A stretch of 47,843 bases of DNA. Origin: Clostridia bacterium. Lineage in GTDB: Bacteria; Bacillota_A; Clostridia; Oscillospirales; CAG-272. Positions 15,131 through 24,141 of this stretch are shown one piece after another. Each line of letters begins with the position of its first letter. The stretch's first letter is position 1. The notes under the pieces were generated by a model that saw only the letters and a program-made list of their open reading frames with translations, searched no databases and had not been told where the DNA came from. Location of the stretch: the NCBI GenBank assembly GCA_017501345.1, contig JAFVXC010000016.1, positions 1 through 47,843 of the forward strand. Direction: 5' to 3'. A program made the position numbers and the translations under genes.

Positions 15131-17206
15131 ATGAAGGAACAGCGTTACGATTTTCAGAAGCGGCTTTTAGAGGTTCACAGACCGAATCGGAGAGCCGAAA
15201 AATCTCCCGAAAACGGGCAGATCGAGATCACGCCCGCGTGGCAGATCATCGCACCGCGTGACGGGGGACTTCTCGACCGCACTGCCGTTGACCTGCAGGA
15301 CTATTTTGCGGTTTCGATGGGCGTGGAGCTGTCGATCACCGCAGAACCGACGTCGGAGCTTTCGATTTCCTACGAGATCGACCCCGCGCTTGGGAAAAGC
15401 GGATGCTATCGGGTAGCAGTGACCGAGGATTCGGTACGGCTGATCGGCACGGATGCGCGTGCCGCCGCTCAGGCAAGCTATCTGCTCGAGGATCTGTGTA
15501 ACCTCGAGGAGGCCCCGTTTCTCTCTGTAGGGGACTACGATCGCGAGCCGATGTTCCATACGCGTATGGTGCATTCGGGCTATGCCGAGGACGTTTTCCC
15601 CGACGAGCACCTACTCTCTATTGCGCACAGCGGGATCAATTCGATCCTTCTCTTTACGCGTGACGTGGATCAAACCTCTACACACCCGCTTGACTTCAAC
15701 GATCTGATTGCGCGTGCGAATGCCGTCGGCCTTGATGTTTACGCATATAGCTATATGCAGAGTCTGCTTCACCCCGACGACGAGGGAGCGGAGGAATTCT
15801 ACGACGGGCTTTACGGCAACCTGTTCCGCAAATGCCCGGGCTTCAAGGGCGTGATCCTTGTCGGTGAAAGTGTGGAATTTCCGAGCAAGGACCCGAATAC
15901 GACGATGCGGCTGAGGAAAGACAATATCGGCCCCGACGGACAGAAGATCATCAAGGACAAGCCAAGCCCCGGCTGGTGGCCCTGCTATGATTATCCTGCG
16001 TGGCTTGACATCGTAAAGCGCGCGATCCGACGCGAAAAGCCCGATGCCGATATCGTTTTCTGGACCTACAATTGGGGAAAGCAGCCCGAGGATGCGCGGC
16101 TTCGTCTGATCGATCAGCTTCCGACCGATATTTCTCTCGAGGTCACGTTTGAAATGTTCGAGAACGAGCTGCGGCAGGGCGTGCCGTCCCGTTCGGTCGA
16201 CTATACCATTTCCTTCCCCGATCCCTGTCAGTATTTTATCAGCGAGGCACGTGCCGCAAAGAAGCGGGGAATTCCGCTTTACTCGATGACAAACGCCGTC
16301 GGCACGACGTGGGACGTGGGTGTTGCTCCCTATATTCCTACCCCCGGTCTGTGGCTGAGGCGCTACGAGCATATGCGCACGTTCCACGAGACCTGCGGTC
16401 TTTGCGGCTCGATGGACGGGCATCATTACGGCTTTACGCCATCCTTCATTTCGGATATTGCCAAGGTATATTTCACGGAAAAGGAGCCTGACGGGGCGCG
16501 CATTCTCGATCGCATCCTCGCGAGAGATTGGGGGAAGGAGAATCTGAACGCCGTGAAGTCGGCGTTTGCACTCATCGAAAGCGGTGTTTACGATCTGGTC
16601 ACCACGAATCGCGATCAATACGGTCCCCTGCGCAGAGGTCCTGCCTATCCCCTCGTGCTGTTCGAGGACGAGAAGGTACAGCTTTCCTTCGTTCCCGGAA
16701 CGAGCCACGGCGGAAACAGAATTTGCTGGCCGAATTACGTGTCGACGAGAGCGAGAACCGATCCCGACGTTTATGACGCCGAGATCTACGCCCTTCGTGT
16801 GAGCGCCGACCGCGTCCTGCACGGCGCCGAAATGCTGAAAAAGCTCCTGCCTACCTTGCCCGAGAGAAAGCGCGAGGAGGCTGCCCGCATTACGGGTGTT
16901 TGCGAATTTGTAGGACGAACCTTCCTCACTACCCATCACGTCAAGCATTGGTATAAGGAAAAGCTTGCGATCTCCCGCGGAGAAGGGGACGTGAGGGAGC
17001 ATTGCAGGGTGCTGCGCGCCATTGCGGCTGACGAGATCGAAAACGCGCGCGCAACGCTTCCACTTGTGGATGCTGATTCCCGTCTTGGGTTTGAGCCGTC
17101 TACCGACTATTCGGGTGACCGAGAGAACATCGAGTGGAAGATCTCCTTTATGCAGCGCATTCTCGACGAGGAGATTCCGCGCCTTGAGGAGAAGGGGAGC
17201 CGTTGA
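15131..17206 (+). CDS. Large glycosidase-like protein with GH20b-type N-terminal domain
   Basis: A 691-residue protein without signal peptide. The N-terminal part (about 40-140) resembles the GH20b/chitobiase-2 type domain found ahead of GH20 and GH67 barrels; the typical hallmark is SGCYRVAVTEDSVRLIGTDA followed by a YLLEDL helix. A probable TIM barrel follows, with motifs such as GVILVGESVEFPSKD, IVFWTYNWGK and GSMDGHHYGFTPSFI. The C-terminal 200 residues look helical. An exact CAZy family cannot be assigned from sequence by eye; a GH20- or alpha-glucuronidase-related enzyme is most likely. ATG 15131 is chosen because AAAGGAG and a consensus promoter lie just upstream. Its context beside a lactonase-like gene suggests intracellular handling of uronic- or amino-sugar oligomers, which is inference. 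Confidence 0.8.
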   Translation: MKEQRYDFQKRLLEVHRPNRRAEKSPENGQIEITPAWQIIAPRDGGLLDRTAVDLQDYFAVSMGVELSITAEPTSELSISYEIDPALGKSGCYRVAVTEDSVRLIGTDARAAAQASYLLEDLCNLEEAPFLSVGDYDREPMFHTRMVHSGYAEDVFPDEHLLSIAHSGINSILLFTRDVDQTSTHPLDFNDLIARANAVGLDVYAYSYMQSLLHPDDEGAEEFYDGLYGNLFRKCPGFKGVILVGESVEFPSKDPNTTMRLRKDNIGPDGQKIIKDKPSPGWWPCYDYPAWLDIVKRAIRREKPDADIVFWTYNWGKQPEDARLRLIDQLPTDISLEVTFEMFENELRQGVPSRSVDYTISFPDPCQYFISEARAAKKRGIPLYSMTNAVGTTWDVGVAPYIPTPGLWLRRYEHMRTFHETCGLCGSMDGHHYGFTPSFISDIAKVYFTEKEPDGARILDRILARDWGKENLNAVKSAFALIESGVYDLVTTNRDQYGPLRRGPAYPLVLFEDEKVQLSFVPGTSHGGNRICWPNYVSTRARTDPDVYDAEIYALRVSADRVLHGAEMLKKLLPTLPERKREEAARITGVCEFVGRTFLTTHHVKHWYKEKLAISRGEGDVREHCRVLRAIAADEIENARATLPLVDADSRLGFEPSTDYSGDRENIEWKISFMQRILDEEIPRLEEKGSR

Positions 17207-17246
17207 TACTGCGCTTCGGCGGCGATATCGAAGAACATAAAGAAAA

Positions 17247-17292
17247 GGGCTATGTCAAATGCACCTTGTGTTTGACATAGCCCGAAGTTTTT
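17247..17292 (+). terminator. Terminator after the glycosidase-like gene
   Basis: Perfect 13-bp stem GGGCTATGTCAAA / TTTGACATAGCCC with an 11-base loop, followed shortly by five T. Confidence 0.88.
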
Positions 17293-17345
17293 CAGGGAGA
17301 ACCGTACGGGTCACAGACGCGTGCGGTTCTTTTTTTGACCGTCTC

Positions 17346-18926
17346 TTATCTGAGATTTGCGGCGTCGCTCCCGAGGATCGCGCACAGCTCCTCCCGCGTT
17401 TTATCCGCATCATAGGTCGTACAGCGGATGTGGAGTATATCCCCCTCGTGGATCGCCTTGATTGCGTGCTTATCGCGCTGAGAGGGCGGGAGAACGCGAT
17501 TGTGTGACAGCACGAACGTGCCGCTTGGCCAGAATATATCGCGGATGCTCATTCCCTGCGCAAAGGCGTTTTTGCCGACCGTGACATACCCATCGAGGAG
17601 CTGCTGCTCCTTTCCCTCGTGGATCTGTGCGACAAGATTCTCCAGCACGCGGTCGTTGATCGACTCGACACCGAAGATCTCGGTGATGACGAAGGCAATG
17701 CCTGCCGTTATGATGACGAAGAGGACGTTCTCGTAGCAGGACAGTGCCTCGATCGCAAAAACGATCGCTGTAAGGGGCATTTTCATCATTCCCGCGATGC
17801 AGGCGACGATGCCGAAGACGACCATTACGGTATAATAGGAGGCATCAAGTCCGACGGTCATTCTGAATAGTGTCGCTACGACGGCGGAGACGAGTGCACC
17901 AACCGCCATCAAGGGAAGAAAGATGCCGCCCGTTATGCGGTTCGAGTTTGCGTAAAGGGTGAGCGTCGAGCGAACGACGAGCAGGAGCACGAGAGGAAGA
18001 AGGGTCACACCTCCGCCGATGATATCGAGGATCAGCTCGTGACCCGTCGAAATGAAGGAGAAAGAGAGAAGTCCGAGCGCGAAGGTGAGGAGAAAGAGGC
18101 TGAAAATGCGCAGTCCGTACGGAAGCCGCCCGAGAATTTTATTCGAGAACCGAAAGATTATCTTGTAGTAATTCAGGAAGAGAACTGCGAAGAGTCCCAT
18201 CACGACGCCGAGAAGGATGGGGATCCACACGTCCCGTAGGGAGAGAGCAGGGAGCTTTAACGCGGGAAAGAGGGATCTGCTGACGCCGAGGAGGGGGGCG
18301 ATGAGCTCGGTTGTAAGCGATGCGAACATTACCGAGGTGGATGCGATTATCAGTATCATCGGGGAGATGCGCTGGTGCGCTTCCTCGACTGCGAACAGAA
18401 TGCCTGAAATGGGTGCACCTGTTGTGACCGCAAAGCCCGAGCAGGCGCCGCCCGTCATCGAATAGCGATCCCACGCGCGGTGCTTTTTTCCAAAGGAATA
18501 GACGCTTCCCCGTCCGATCGCAGTGCCCATCTGCACCGAGGGACCCTCGTTTCCGAGCGGAACGCCGATGAGGAAGGAAAGAAGGGACATACCGAAGATT
18601 CCGAGGAGATTTCTGATCCACTTGAAGGGAATGATGTCGCGCAGAATACCGATCGAGGTAGGGATCCCACCGCCGCGCAGGTTCGGGATGCGCCTATAGA
18701 TGTACGCAAAGAGAAGGGCGAGTGCGAGGAGGAGAAGGAGAGCGACGGGGATAAGATAGAGCCGCGCTCTGACAAAATGATAACTCTTCTCAGAAAAGGC
18801 GATCACGTGCTTCGCACACAGCTTGTAGAGATTGACCACCAGTGAGGTAAACACACCTGTCAGTGCACCGAAGAACACGGCGGGGAGAATTGAGTTAAAA
18901 AAGGAATTCCACGGTCTTCTTTTCAT
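17346..18926 (-). CDS. ClC-family chloride channel/transporter with C-terminal RCK_C domain
   Basis: A 526-residue polytopic membrane protein of the ClC family, moving chloride or other halides alone or in exchange for protons. The gating loop GNEGPSVQ (about 121-128) carries the conserved glutamate. The first anion-binding loop reads GGGIPTS where most ClCs have GSGIP, so the central serine is a glycine. A later helix has NRITGGIFLPLM. The last 75 residues (from about VGKNAFAQGMSIRDIFW) form a TrkA-C/RCK_C-type domain, a regulatory ligand-binding module. The ATG at 18926 has GGGAGGG right upstream; an ATG at 18938 is less likely because it would contain that site. Transcribed alone from a nearby promoter. 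Confidence 0.94.
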   Translation of the reverse strand: MKRRPWNSFFNSILPAVFFGALTGVFTSLVVNLYKLCAKHVIAFSEKSYHFVRARLYLIPVALLLLLALALLFAYIYRRIPNLRGGGIPTSIGILRDIIPFKWIRNLLGIFGMSLLSFLIGVPLGNEGPSVQMGTAIGRGSVYSFGKKHRAWDRYSMTGGACSGFAVTTGAPISGILFAVEEAHQRISPMILIIASTSVMFASLTTELIAPLLGVSRSLFPALKLPALSLRDVWIPILLGVVMGLFAVLFLNYYKIIFRFSNKILGRLPYGLRIFSLFLLTFALGLLSFSFISTGHELILDIIGGGVTLLPLVLLLVVRSTLTLYANSNRITGGIFLPLMAVGALVSAVVATLFRMTVGLDASYYTVMVVFGIVACIAGMMKMPLTAIVFAIEALSCYENVLFVIITAGIAFVITEIFGVESINDRVLENLVAQIHEGKEQQLLDGYVTVGKNAFAQGMSIRDIFWPSGTFVLSHNRVLPPSQRDKHAIKAIHEGDILHIRCTTYDADKTREELCAILGSDAANLR

Positions 18927-18960
18927 ATGCCCTCCCATTGATTTACAAAACTATAGATTT

Positions 18961-18989
18961 ATTGTATCACAAATGAGGGAAAAAATCAA
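18961..18989 (-). promoter_or_regulatory. Promoter of the ClC gene
   Basis: Minus strand TTGATT (18989-18984), 17-base spacer, TACAAT (18966-18961), 35 bases before the ATG. Confidence 0.75.
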
Positions 18990-19383
18990 GATGGGGAGGA
19001 GAAAGTTTTCGCTTCGCAAGCCTGATGCGTGCCCGGAAGGATGCTTACGGTATGAGGGGCGGTAGAAGCTTTCTGAAAAAGGTGTGTTTCTTTTTTATAT
19101 GGAGATAGGAGGAACTCGACGAGCGCGCCCTGTGAGCGAGAAAGTGAAGCCGAGTGAGTGACAAAATAAGGAGTATCGCGATGCAGTAGCGAGCGAGATG
19201 ACTGTGTTTCAGCGAGAAAGGGGGAAGAACACTTTCTTTTCGGAAAGGTTCTTCCCCCAGAAAAAATGCAGTTGTGAAATCCGAAGATGGGGATAAGTGT
19301 TGACAGCCGCGGAACGGCATCAATGATACTTAAAAAAATTGATTTCGGCTGAAAATCCTACGAAGCTGTTTTTTTGGATAGTG
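18990..19383. other. Gene-free stretch with a large hairpin
   Basis: About 390 bases with no credible gene. It contains one strong inverted repeat at 19220-19258 (GGGGGAAGAAC / GTTCTTCCCCC, extended inside by CTTTC/GAAAG) that lacks a T run. Around 19130-19200 is a purine-rich stretch with recurring GAGCGAG- and GAGTGAG-like words. A 92-codon minus-strand frame (19045-19323) has no ribosome site and low-complexity content. Confidence 0.5.
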
Positions 19384-19412
19384 TTGAAGAATCTATATTT
19401 TTATGGCATAAT
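19384..19412 (+). promoter_or_regulatory. Possible promoter of a short transcript before the GLUG gene
   Basis: TTGAAG (19384-19389), 17-base spacer, CATAAT (19407-19412). It has weaker boxes than the downstream promoter, and no gene begins before the terminator-like element near 19525. Confidence 0.5.
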
Positions 19413-19418
19413 GGATAC

Positions 19419-19526
19419 AACCGGTGGTTGATGCCATATTCACTTAACCGGTCATTGACGAATGTATGCTTTAGCGTCATAATAAGGGAGAACCCTATCG
19501 GAGGTTACCGATTTCCCGTTTTTCTC
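19419..19526 (+). ncRNA. Candidate small RNA or leader, about 105 nt
   Basis: Bounded by the promoter-like boxes at 19384-19412 and a hairpin plus CCCGTTTTT ending near 19525 (ATCGG/CCGAT inner stem with GGGA/TCCC outer stem). It contains two AACCGGT words that can pair with each other. It matches no RNA family I recognise. It ends exactly where the next gene's own -35 begins. Confidence 0.3.
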
Positions 19527-19555
19527 TTGACATAGCGGGTACTTTGCGCTATAAT
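19527..19555 (+). promoter_or_regulatory. Promoter of the GLUG lipoprotein gene
   Basis: TTGACA (19527-19532) and TATAAT (19550-19555), both consensus, 17-base spacer, 44 bases before the ATG. Confidence 0.9.
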
Positions 19556-19599
19556 GACCTCATAAACGAAACCTCAGACGAATCGAAAAGGAGAAAACG

Positions 19600-21498
19600 A
19601 TGAAAAGATGGATCGCAATGACGCTTATTCTCATGCTCGTGCTTTTTACCGCCTCGTGTGACGGCGGAACGACGGACGACCCGAAAGGAGAGACGGGCGG
19701 GGACGAGGCAACGACGGGCGGCGAGGACGCTTCGTCCTCGGATGACGCTACGACCGAGGGGCGCTACGACGACGAGGAGCCCGCTCTTTGGGACGGCTCG
19801 GTCGCGGAGGGCTTTGAAGGCGGAACGGGAAGTGAGAGCGACCCGTATCTGATCTCGAGCGGCGCACAGCTCGCATTCCTTGCGAAAACCGTCAACGACG
19901 GCAGTGCCGCAGGATACGCGGGCAAATATTTCAAATTGACCTGCAACATAGATCTCGGCGGGATCGAATGGGATCCCATCGGCTGCTATCACAGGGGTCC
20001 CTATAATCTGAGGGATCGTTGGTTTGCTTTTGGCGGCTTTTTTGACGGTGACGGGCACGTTGTTTCGAATCTGAAGGTAACCTCTCTCGAAAAGTATTAC
20101 TACAACCACGCGGGTCTCTTCGGCTATGCCGATGAGGACACCGAGATCAAGGATCTTTGGGTAAAGGACGCAGAGATCGACGTTACGACGACCGCCTCTC
20201 GATATCTGTACGTCGGCGGGCTGATCGGTGCCTCGGAAGGGAGCGTATCGGGCTGCTACGTGAGCGGAAGCGTGCGCGGCTACAACGATTATCAGTCGAA
20301 AACCGAAACTTCCGGAGTTGACGTTGGCGGTCTTGCGGGAGCGGTATCGGTTTCGAGGAGAGGGGGCATTTGGGATTGCGGCTCTTCCGCGACTGTATAC
20401 AGTAAGGGGGCAACGAGTGCATATGCGGGCGGACTCCTCAGCAGCTTGAATGGAAGTGCCTCCTCGTGCTATGCGACGGGCAGTGTTGAGGTGATCGCGT
20501 CTCAGAAGCGCATAGATACCCTCGCCTACACCGCAAACGGAATGGGGGGCGGCTTGATCGCGACTGCCACCGGAGGCAGTGTGACCGATTCCTACGCGAC
20601 GGGTGACGTTCGCGTGAGTTCCGAATACGAGGCGAGCAGTGTTGCGGGCGGGCTGATCGGCAAAAGTACGCTGGAAGCGGTCGTCGGCTGCTACGCCGAC
20701 GGAAGCGTCGCCGTTGAGCATTACGGAAATGCGTGCTGCGGCGGACTGATCGGCTCGGCTCCCCTCTATTCGACGGGGGAGATTGGTTCTTCTCCCCAGG
20801 CGGCGGAGATCCGCGACTGCTATGCGAGCGGAGACGTGAATGCGGTGACCGAGAGTAAGAATCCCTTGAACCCCTCGATCTCCCGCGCAGGCGGACTGAT
20901 CGGCTCCTTGGAAAGCTTCGTCATCCGTTGCTATGCCGAGGGAGACGTTTCGGCACTCGGCGACGGCTACCAAAGCGCGGCGGGCGGTCTCGTCGCTGAA
21001 ATGCTATACTCTGAGGCAAGGCTCGAGAACTCCTATGCCTTGGGAAGCGTCGAGTCCGACGACTACGCGGGCGGGCTCGTCGGAAAGACCGAGGGTGACG
21101 TTACCGTGATCTATTGCTACGCCGTCGGTGACGTATCCGCAGGGGACGAGGGCGGAGCACTCGTCGGACACGACGGTAGCTACAATGACAATTCCACGCG
21201 GTTTTTTGCTTGCTTTGCTGTGGGAGATGTAGACGCGGGTACTCGGGGCGGCTCTGTCATTCCCGGTGGCTTTGGAAGCTACGAAGCACTCTACTATCTC
21301 GAGGATCAGACGCTCACTTTGGGTGGCGAGATCGTAACCGAGCGGAACGAATACGAGCCGGGAGAGGCGTGTACTGCTGTTCAGCTCAGCGATGAGGCGT
21401 TCTATACGGGCACGCTCGGCTGGAGTGCCGACGTTTGGAATCTGACGGGGCTTGACGCCGCAGACGGAAAGCTTCCCACACTGCGTCTCGCTGAATAA
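19600..21498 (+). CDS. Surface lipoprotein with GLUG repeats
   Basis: A 632-residue predicted lipoprotein. The signal peptide ends in the lipobox FTASC with Cys20. A low-complexity Gly/Thr/Asp/Glu linker (about 21-65) follows, rich in TTGG-like words. Then about eleven GLUG-type repeats (about 120-590) follow the pattern AGGLIG...GSV..CYA.GSV, where most copies carry a Cys-Tyr pair. GLUG repeats form right-handed beta-helix stalks and are seen in adhesins and binding proteins of gut bacteria. There is no enzymatic domain. The gene has its own strong promoter and terminator and is transcribed alone. A role in attachment to host or plant glycans is inferred from the family. Confidence 0.92.
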   Translation: MKRWIAMTLILMLVLFTASCDGGTTDDPKGETGGDEATTGGEDASSSDDATTEGRYDDEEPALWDGSVAEGFEGGTGSESDPYLISSGAQLAFLAKTVNDGSAAGYAGKYFKLTCNIDLGGIEWDPIGCYHRGPYNLRDRWFAFGGFFDGDGHVVSNLKVTSLEKYYYNHAGLFGYADEDTEIKDLWVKDAEIDVTTTASRYLYVGGLIGASEGSVSGCYVSGSVRGYNDYQSKTETSGVDVGGLAGAVSVSRRGGIWDCGSSATVYSKGATSAYAGGLLSSLNGSASSCYATGSVEVIASQKRIDTLAYTANGMGGGLIATATGGSVTDSYATGDVRVSSEYEASSVAGGLIGKSTLEAVVGCYADGSVAVEHYGNACCGGLIGSAPLYSTGEIGSSPQAAEIRDCYASGDVNAVTESKNPLNPSISRAGGLIGSLESFVIRCYAEGDVSALGDGYQSAAGGLVAEMLYSEARLENSYALGSVESDDYAGGLVGKTEGDVTVIYCYAVGDVSAGDEGGALVGHDGSYNDNSTRFFACFAVGDVDAGTRGGSVIPGGFGSYEALYYLEDQTLTLGGEIVTERNEYEPGEACTAVQLSDEAFYTGTLGWSADVWNLTGLDAADGKLPTLRLAE

Positions 21499-21515
21499 AA
21501 CGGCGTATAAAAAAC

Positions 21516-21552
21516 CACCGCAGAGAGATTTTCTCTCTGCGGTGATTTTTTT
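21516..21552 (+). terminator. Terminator after the GLUG gene
   Basis: A 13-bp perfect stem CACCGCAGAGAGA / TCTCTCTGCGGTG, 3-base loop, run of seven T. Confidence 0.93.
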
Positions 21553-21675
21553 GTTGAATCTTGTAGGGGCGATCAGTAAACGCCCGAGGCGGCTAATGTT
21601 TGACTCTACGAATTGCTGCGAAGTTTTTTATCGCTGAACACATCGTTTTTGGTTTTGCTGGATGCATTATGCTTT

Positions 21676-22503
21676 TTAAGTACTCGAATAATACTGTTTT
21701 CTATATTTTTGCGGCGTAGTAGCATACCTTTGACGAAAAAGTCTTATGTAATAATTTGAATTCTCAAAACCGCACATTTGTGAAATCTCAGAAATAGTCA
21801 TAGATGTTTCTGTTAAATAGTCGAGGCTATGCTCAAGTCGGCTGTTTATAACAAAGGTCATTGGAGTAATACCGTAATGTTTTTTGAAGAGCCTCGTTAT
21901 GTGTTGCTTCGAATATCCGAACCTCGACGAAAGGTCGGATAACGTAACCGGTTTGTTCAAATTATCTATTAAGTATTGGCATATTTTTTGAACCGGTGTT
22001 TGCTTGGTTTGAGATGTGTTTTTTACTGCCAATAAGTCGAGTATTTTGTAAAACTCAAGTTGAATTATGTTGTTGATGCCAATTTCAGGACTCATCTTTA
22101 ATTCAATTATTTTTTTTAGACAAATATTTATTGCTTGACTGGTATGACCTTGTTCGTGAAGAAGAAAACACTTTTTTAAAGATATATTTTCCGGTAAAAC
22201 AAAATTATATATATCGTCCAACGACGAAGTTGTTCCCAACCAATCGGCATAAAAGTGAAAATAATAATATTCACAATAACTATTTGTGTGTGGAACGAAA
22301 AAATGATTTTGGGGTACTACAATATACTCTCCCTCACTCACAATATATTCTTTTTCGCCTATTTTTATCTGACATTTGCCTCTGTAAACACATATCAAAA
22401 TGTTTCTTTTTGCCATTAAGCCGTTATGTGACCAACCGCCTTTTTGAGCAAGTATTCCGTATGAACGTATACAATTCCAATATTTAATTGTAAAAATATT
22501 CAT
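21676..22503 (-). CDS. AraC-family transcription regulator
   Basis: A 275-residue regulator. An N-terminal cupin-like sensor (about 1-110, with VSEGEYIVVPQNHFFVPH) probably binds a sugar. A C-terminal pair of helix-turn-helix motifs (about 175-270) follows: LSDLSSRFGYSKQHITRLFK, then ISEISQMCGFENSNYYIRLF. ATG 22503 has AAGGAG upstream. It is divergent from the glycosidase/esterase pair starting at 22713, with both promoters in the 210-bp gap, the classic layout of a local activator. The gene is much richer in AT than most of the window, as are its targets, so the locus was probably acquired as a unit. Confidence 0.93.
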   Translation of the reverse strand: MNIFTIKYWNCIRSYGILAQKGGWSHNGLMAKRNILICVYRGKCQIKIGEKEYIVSEGEYIVVPQNHFFVPHTNSYCEYYYFHFYADWLGTTSSLDDIYNFVLPENISLKKCFLLHEQGHTSQAINICLKKIIELKMSPEIGINNIIQLEFYKILDLLAVKNTSQTKQTPVQKICQYLIDNLNKPVTLSDLSSRFGYSKQHITRLFKKHYGITPMTFVINSRLEHSLDYLTETSMTISEISQMCGFENSNYYIRLFRQRYATTPQKYRKQYYSST

Positions 22504-22534
22504 ACAAATTTCTCCTTAGATAGATTCCTTATAG

Positions 22535-22563
22535 ATTGTAACATAAAAAAATGAGTTTGTCAA
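22535..22563 (-). promoter_or_regulatory. Promoter of the AraC-family regulator
   Basis: Minus strand TTGACA (22563-22558), 17-base spacer, TACAAT (22540-22535). Confidence 0.82.
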
Positions 22564-22605
22564 CACAAAGGCGTGTTTTATGCTATATTCTGCTTTTTTT
22601 GTTCG

Positions 22606-22634
22606 TTGAAAAAATACGTGGTGTGTGGTAAACT
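22606..22634 (+). promoter_or_regulatory. Promoter of the glycosidase/esterase pair
   Basis: TTGAAA (22606-22611), 17-base spacer, TAAACT (22629-22634). Imperfect boxes fit an activator-dependent promoter; the divergent AraC regulator is the likely activator. Confidence 0.65.
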
Positions 22635-22712
22635 ACAAGGGAACGAGGCGCTTTTTTTACGATTCACGCTTCGGGAAAAATATTTTATAGGGTAAGAAAG
22701 GAATCCTCAGAA

Positions 22713-24134
22713 ATGTATCGGTTAAAACGTATCGGAAAGATCAAGGCTCGCTGTGCATCTGACTTCAAGGAGTCGAGACTTGGCATTGGTTTGGAAAAAT
22801 TAGACAGAGCAGCTTTTGATCCAAGCAAGGTTTATGATAAACTGGCAAATATAGGTGTCAAATGGGTACGCATTCAATCGGGGTGGCAAAGAACAGAAAA
22901 AACGCCGGGGGTATATGATTTTTCATGGCTTGACGAGATTGTCGACAATCTATTGGAACGAGGTATGCAACCGTGGATGTGTCTTTGCTATGGAAACGGT
23001 CTGTATGATGATACAGCGAAAACAGTTTTTGGTGCAGTGGGTTGTCCACCGGTACATACAGATGAGCAACGTAATGCGTGGTACAATTACGTTCAAGCTA
23101 CCGTAAGTCATTTCAAGGGACGAGTAAGAGAATATGAAATATGGAACGAGCCTGATGAGGGCTACGCTTGGAAGTCCGGAGTTAACGCAACTGAGTATGG
23201 AAGACTTGCCGTTTGGACGGCAGACGCTATAAGGAAGGCAGATCCGAATGCGTATATCATAGGTGGGTCTATTAGTAAGCTGTATCCGGGCCAGTATTTT
23301 AATGAGGTGCTCAGAACGGGTATGGCTGACGTGATCGACGCAATATCTTTCCATGAATACGTATATGACGATAGAAACATTGTTCAAAAGGTAAAAGGAA
23401 TCAGGGGGTTTGCAAGCTTATACAATCCCAAGCTGGATATCGTGCAGGGTGAGTCAGGCGCACCGTCACGTCCGGGCGGTCATGGCGGCGTACTTGCCGG
23501 CGGCTCGTGGACGCTTGATAAACAAGCGCGCTGGTTGTTACGTCACTTGACAGCTGATCTCATTATGGGTGTTAAATTTACGTCTTATTTCAGTAGTGTC
23601 AATATGATAGAGGCACATCGAGGAATTATTGGCAATAAAGCGACGTATATGGATTATGGTTACTTTGGTGTTCTTTCAAGTGATTTTGATGATGATGGTT
23701 TCCCTGTTGGAAACTATACTCTTAATCCCTCATATTATGCTCTGCAAAATATGTGTGCTGTATTGGGAGGAGTGCTTGAAAATATAGATCTACCTATATT
23801 TATCATCGAGGAGTCTGCTAAGCACACAGGATATGCTACCGCATTAAAAGCTTCGGATATTACGTATGGTGGCTTTAAGCTGGACAATGGCGCATATGCT
23901 GTGGCATATTGGTATCCAACTGAACTTATGACATCCACATATGAGGGCTCTATATCTGTTCAAGCATCAATTCCCGGAGAGGTTCACCTTATAGATCCTT
24001 TTGACGGCTCGGTTTATGAGTTACCCGAAGGCATACTAAATAGCGATAAGTTTGGTACTCACACATTGCGCAACATACCGATAAAAGATTATCCTATGTA
24101 TCTTGTTTTCGGAGTTCTTCCCGAATTAGAGTAA
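22713..24134 (+). CDS. Clan GH-A glycosidase (GH39-like)
   Basis: A 473-residue enzyme with a TIM barrel of the retaining GH-A clan. The acid/base is probably Glu146 in EIWNEPDEG and the nucleophile Glu247 in DIVQGESGAPS. The barrel begins at about residue 40 with VKWVRIQSGWQRTEKTPG. A beta-sandwich-like C-terminal domain (about 370-473) follows. The overall layout resembles GH39 beta-xylosidases, but other GH-A families are possible. No signal peptide, so it likely works on imported oligosaccharides. The start follows AAAGGA. It is the first gene of a two-gene unit with an acetylesterase-like gene 7 bases downstream, which suggests breakdown of an acetylated plant glycan such as xylan. The substrate is inferred. 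Confidence 0.85.
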   Translation: MYRLKRIGKIKARCASDFKESRLGIGLEKLDRAAFDPSKVYDKLANIGVKWVRIQSGWQRTEKTPGVYDFSWLDEIVDNLLERGMQPWMCLCYGNGLYDDTAKTVFGAVGCPPVHTDEQRNAWYNYVQATVSHFKGRVREYEIWNEPDEGYAWKSGVNATEYGRLAVWTADAIRKADPNAYIIGGSISKLYPGQYFNEVLRTGMADVIDAISFHEYVYDDRNIVQKVKGIRGFASLYNPKLDIVQGESGAPSRPGGHGGVLAGGSWTLDKQARWLLRHLTADLIMGVKFTSYFSSVNMIEAHRGIIGNKATYMDYGYFGVLSSDFDDDGFPVGNYTLNPSYYALQNMCAVLGGVLENIDLPIFIIEESAKHTGYATALKASDITYGGFKLDNGAYAVAYWYPTELMTSTYEGSISVQASIPGEVHLIDPFDGSVYELPEGILNSDKFGTHTLRNIPIKDYPMYLVFGVLPELE

Positions 24135-24141
24135 ATAGCAT

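Noticed and set aside
15611..17002. 463-codon minus-strand frame opposite the glycosidase-like gene
   Set aside because: Antisense shadow with odd composition and no start signal.
19045..19323. 92-codon minus-strand frame in the gene-free stretch
   Set aside because: No ribosome site, low-complexity Ser/Leu-rich content and overlap with the large hairpin.
19549..20973. 474-codon minus-strand frame opposite the GLUG lipoprotein
   Set aside because: The plus-strand gene has signal peptide, repeats, promoter and terminator; the opposite frame has none.
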